From Quercus robur (lineage: Eukaryota; Streptophyta; Magnoliopsida; Fagales; Fagaceae), in the NCBI RefSeq assembly GCF_932294415.1, contig NC_065539.1, positions 48,937,501-49,001,500 on the forward strand: 64,000 bases of DNA, given 5' to 3'. This document shows positions 60,630 through 64,000 of the stretch, in pieces. Below the pieces are notes generated by a model. That model ran no database searches. It saw nothing but the letters and a program-made list of their open reading frames with translations, and was not told where the DNA came from. The translations under genes and the position numbers were made by a program. Within the stretch, counting starts at the first letter, position 1. Each line of letters starts with the position of its first letter.

Positions 60630-61280
60630 TGTCTTTATTTTTTTGTTTCCTTCTTCTCTTTAAGTTGATATACTATGTTTTGTAAAACTGTTATTCTGGT
60701 ATTTGTTTGTTTGTACCCATATGCTTTTGTAAGCTTTGAGGGTTTATGTTTTATGCATATGTTTGTAGGCCTTGTGGTATGTACCATGCTTAAGTGCAGC
60801 CTTTATGCTATGTGAAATCAGTATTTTAAATCCAAATGTTCTGCATTGTGGTTTATGTACTGTCACTCTTGTGCCCTTGTAGGATTGTTCCTAGATGCAT
60901 ATGCCTTGTGTGCTATGCATTGGTTGAGTGTTGTACATACAAGTGTCTTGCCTTGTGCTTGTTAACTTGTATGTCCTTGTGTTCATTCCAAGTGTGAATG
61001 AACACTGTGATCACTACCTAGTGGTGTTCACCTGGTTGATCAAGCCATGGTTTGTTTATTAACTCCATCTTATGCTTGATCTCATATTGCCTGTTTCATA
61101 TGCATTTATAATTTTCTGCTTACAATGATCATGGTGTATTGTTGTGTTTCAGGAGTTTATGTTCATATGATTCAAGTGCTTCACAGCTTCTAGAATTAGG
61201 TGTGAGTGAGTTTTGATCAACTGTTCCCAACTCACATGTTAAGTCTAGAGTCTGTTTTAGGGTTTTGTCACGGAATAGCC
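60630..61280 (+). other. 3' untranslated region of the pol-less element
   Basis: T/G-rich non-coding stretch with several GTTTGT/TTGTAA motifs. It contains GTGTTTCAGGA (61144), also present in the sister element. Confidence 0.6.
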
Positions 61281-61292
61281 AAAGGGGGAGAT
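61281..61292 (+). promoter_or_regulatory. polypurine tract
   Basis: AAAGGGGGAGAT immediately precedes the 3' LTR, the expected plus-strand primer for reverse transcription. Confidence 0.9.
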
Positions 61293-62403
61293 TGTAAGGT
61301 TGAATTTATTCAACCATCTAATTGGCTTTATTCCGTGCCAAATTTGCTTGTAACTCAGCATTTAGTAACCCTGTATTTAGGTGGGTTTGTTGTAAGGGTA
61401 GTGAGTGAGATAGTGTGAAGATTGCTCAAGAGTGTGCAAGAAAACAGAGTGTCGCGGCTGGGACTCGCGACTGGTCTCGCGGCTTCAACCCGCCAGAAGA
61501 TGCACACGTGCCAAGCATGCTGGAAGATGAACAGTCATGCTAGCTGGAGCACTACAGGACAAAACAGGACAACTGGCCATACGGTTAACTCGCGACTGGA
61601 ACTCGCGACTTAGTCAAGCCGCGAGGTCAAGCCGCGAGCCACCCCTGTTTTGGTAAAACCTGACGTTTCGCATTCCACTCCTCTCCAGTATAAATACCCT
61701 TTTAACCCACGTTTGAAAGAGAGCTTCCAGAGAGAATTTTGAGAGAGAAACCCTAAAGAAAAACCAGATTGTTTCACCCACAATCTCTACCTTAGAGTCT
61801 CATCAAAATCCCTCACTCTCTTCCTCTCCATTGTCAAATCCTTGAGAGGCCATTATACCAAACCTGGTTCTCACCATTATCATCTCTGTGAGACAGACGT
61901 TTGGAGTTCTGGGAAGCAGTTAGGAAGGAGCCAATATTCATTGGTTGATGCTACGGTGTAGTAGCGGAATCCGGAAAGCTAGAAAAGAAAAAGGTTCGGC
62001 GCAACCTCGTTGGAGCAAGAAGCTTGGAGGGCTTAGGTGCATTGGGTAGATTAGGCTTGGAGGGTCTATTGCTGTCCTTGTATCCCAACTGTATTTTCTA
62101 GTGGATTGATTACCGCTTGGAGGGCGGCGGAGAGGTTTTTCGCCGAGGTCTTCGGTTTCCTCTTCGATAACATATCTGGTGTTATCGCTGTGTTTGCATC
62201 TTCCTTCCTCTCTATCTCTGCCTTTACATTATCTGCTGTGGTTTATTTTGTTGTGGCTTAGATAGTTGTTTAATCAATACCATGTTATAGCATATGTTAA
62301 GTTTCCGCACACTATTGTTTAACATATTGCGTGTGTTGATTAAATTGGTTTTTTGGGGGTCTAAACGTTCAAAAGTGTTTTTGTACACGTTTTTGAACTT
62401 TCA
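61293..62403 (+). repeat. 3' LTR, 1111 bp
   Basis: Same length and, on reading through, the same sequence as the 5' LTR at a constant offset of 6,937 bases, which implies a recent insertion. Confidence 0.95.
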
Positions 62404-62408
62404 TAAAT

Positions 62409-62989
62409 AAATGTATAATATTATTACAAATAGAATATTTTATTAAAATAGTACAAATAAATATAGAGATTCAGTACTTTCAAGTTTAAAATATTACTTT
62501 AAAGTTTATCTTAATATATTAAATTAAAAAGTTTAACATTTAAAATTAAATATAAAAATAATTGCATTAAAGAAAATGCCCACTCATGCATTTAATTTAC
62601 CCTTTCCCCAAATAAACTCTCTTCCCCATGCGTCAGTATTCCCCATCCTCATAAAACCATCAGACCCCTGCCCACTAGTACACTACCACTAGGCTAGTCT
62701 TTTCTTTCTTTCCCTTACACACTTCTTGTTTTCTTTCTCTCTCGCCCCTCTTTCTTCCAAAACTGATCTGAGCAAACTCTTCTCCCTTTCTTCCAAAACA
62801 GATTCGAGCAAAATCTCCCCCAAAACATCAATTTAGCGAACAAGATCTACTTTCGGCTTCTAGTGAACAAGATGACCCTCTCGACGATGAAAGATTCAAA
62901 ACTTCCGGAAAGTTTTCAGTGAATATTTTCAAACAAAAAGCCCAGGTTTGATCGGAAAACCCATGCACGGTCTATAATGTCCATTTTGT

Positions 62990-63033
<44 letters not shown>

Positions 63034-63229
63034 GTTCAAATTCAAAGGGAAGTAGGGAACTGTGAGAAGCGGTTTGGTCACAGTTCTTAGAACTGTGAGG
63101 TTCGACCACGGTTCGGGTCCTTGCTTTTTTCCCATAGAGCAGTTCTTGAGGCTAAAAGAACCGCAAAAATAAGCGATTTAAGGTTTTTTAGGTCGGACCG
63201 TACGATCCGGTCCGGGTTTCAAAACCATG
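62409..63229. other. right part of the split hAT-type element
   Basis: Pyrimidine-rich stretch (62695-62760) with a repeated CCAAAAC-GAT-GAGCAAA motif, then a poly-T run (62994-63031) and the inverted end. The minus-strand frame across the poly-T is not a gene. Confidence 0.6.
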
Positions 63230-63237
63230 GTCAACAT

Positions 63238-63802
63238 AGGGTTTATACTTTATATATGTGTAGAGTTTGGGCTAGAGGTTCTCACAAAGCCAGCTCTTAA
63301 TGTAAATCTCAAAATTTTTTGTAATAGGGTCTCGGTTGACTAAGAATTACCAAGAGTTTACGTTTGAATCTCGCATGACCGAGCTTGAGTTTGCACAACT
63401 AAGACCTCAAATTTCCCACAACCAAGACTAAATTTTGCACAATCGAGATTGACTTTCTTGTACAGTAACAAAATATTTAACCCAGCCTCAATACCACTTA
63501 TTACATTACTAAATCAAAACCAAACAATTAGAAATAAAGTTTTTAGCCAATATTTAAGAATCCTAACGAACTCCCCCATTGGTAATTTCTTGACAAAACA
63601 CTCTAATTGAAACTTAAGTACTATATATAGTGAAATTTCAGAATAAAAGACCAAACTAACTTACACTTAGACAAGAGAGATTAAGTCAATGCACTCGACA
63701 AACATACTTGTGTTTTCTGAAAACATTAAATGAACACATTAAATACATGAGATACAAACAGTGTAAAAAAAAATATTGATCAAGTATATCAATAGAACGT
63801 TA
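63238..63802. other. AT-rich intergenic DNA
   Basis: No supported gene or RNA. TTTCACAACCAAGAC-like short repeats near 63380-63450 are low complexity. Confidence 0.5.
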
Positions 63803-64000
63803 GAGCAACTGCATTAGTCTGTGCAAAATTCTTGTCTATTTTGCAAGAAAAAACAGACTTTTTTTATTTTACACCCACTTTTACAAAACACCCACATCAG
63901 TTTATCTATTCTATCATCTATTTTATTAAAATATTAATATTTCTTTAATTTTTTATTATATCAAACAAACCACTACCCACATGGCCCTACCTACCTTTTT
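63803..64000. mobile_element. possible Harbinger-type MITE, left part, cut by the window edge
   Basis: GAGCAACTGCATTAGTCTGT followed by TGCAAAATTCTTGTCTATTTTGCA resembles the GAGCATCCACA... type of end at 2505. The right end is outside the window, so this is tentative. Confidence 0.4.

Larger units (their letters stand above)
54356..62403 (+). mobile_element. intact, young, pol-less copia-type LTR retroelement, 8048 bp
   Basis: LTRs of 1111 bp each (54356-55466 and 61293-62403) appear identical by eye. The 5-bp target duplication TAAAT is perfect (54351-54355 and 62404-62408). A primer site TGGTATCAGAGC and a polypurine tract AAAGGGGGAGAT are in place. It encodes a 656-residue Gag and a 364-residue second protein, with no protease, integrase or reverse transcriptase anywhere, so mobility must depend on enzymes from a partner element. 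It inserted five bases beyond the end of the older Gypsy LTR. Confidence 0.95.
41319..63229. mobile_element. hAT-type non-autonomous element, split by two LTR retrotransposons
   Basis: The left end CATGGTTTTGAAACCCAGAC and the right end (complement CATGGTTTTGAAACCCGGAC) are near-perfect inverted repeats. The 8-bp target duplication GTCAACAT is exact (41311-41318 and 63230-63237). Subtracting the Gypsy and copia-type insertions leaves about 957 bp (41319-41454 plus 62404-63229) with no transposase. The right half includes a poly-T run (62994-63031). Inverted homology extends inward as AAGGTTTTTAAGGT-like blocks. Confidence 0.9.

Overview
This is a window of plant nuclear DNA from a woody eudicot. 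The transposon signatures (GCGGCGGG-rich CACTA ends, CCGAGGAC-rich Gypsy LTRs, copia-type gag with a TGGTATCAGAGC primer site) would fit an oak or chestnut relative (Fagaceae). That is an inference from general familiarity, not a database result. Only two host genes are convincing: an intronless gene for a 207-residue disordered protein of unknown function (4728-5351) and a DMP/DUF679 four-helix membrane protein (12295-12933). Most of the rest is nested mobile DNA.

Layout. 1-4200: MITEs, a solo LTR with a perfect 5-bp target duplication (867-1477), and a Harbinger-type element that interrupts an older duplicated segment. 4200-14600: the two genes in AT-rich intergenic DNA with small tandem repeats and a Tourist-like MITE. 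14644-39395: a four-layer nest. The outermost layer is a fold-back element with arms of about 500 bp, bounded by (TA)n. A decayed, pol-less copia-type LTR element (15052-37218) lies inside it. A CACTA transposon (18887-36396, TSD TAT) lies inside the LTR element. The CACTA carries about 13 kb of a 345-bp satellite (19292-32534), a CpG-rich palindrome cluster and exon-like fragments. Two degenerate inverted satellite copies lie just outside, at 39470-40105.

41319-63229: a hAT-type element of under 1 kb (8-bp TSD GTCAACAT) has been split by two LTR elements. The first is a Tat-like Gypsy element (41455-54350) with gag-pol on the minus strand. It carries an intron-bearing antisense gene on the plus strand, an 18-copy 79-bp minisatellite between the two coding blocks, and a 694-bp hAT MITE in the antisense gene. 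The second is a structurally intact, apparently very young copia-type element (54356-62403) with 1111-bp LTRs in which no difference was seen by eye. It encodes a 656-residue Gag and a 364-residue second protein but no protease, integrase or reverse transcriptase, so it must borrow enzymes.

The most unusual signals are: (i) the long satellite array carried as CACTA cargo, built from sequence shared with the surrounding fold-back family and showing mosaic multi-unit duplications; (ii) the pol-less Gag + ORF2 retroelement design, seen in two elements of different age, each repeating its own short palindromic motif in the LTR and again in the internal spacer, with clustered purine tracts near its 3' end; (iii) the spliced antisense gene of the Gypsy element. 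All calls come from reading the sequence; no alignment or database search was run.
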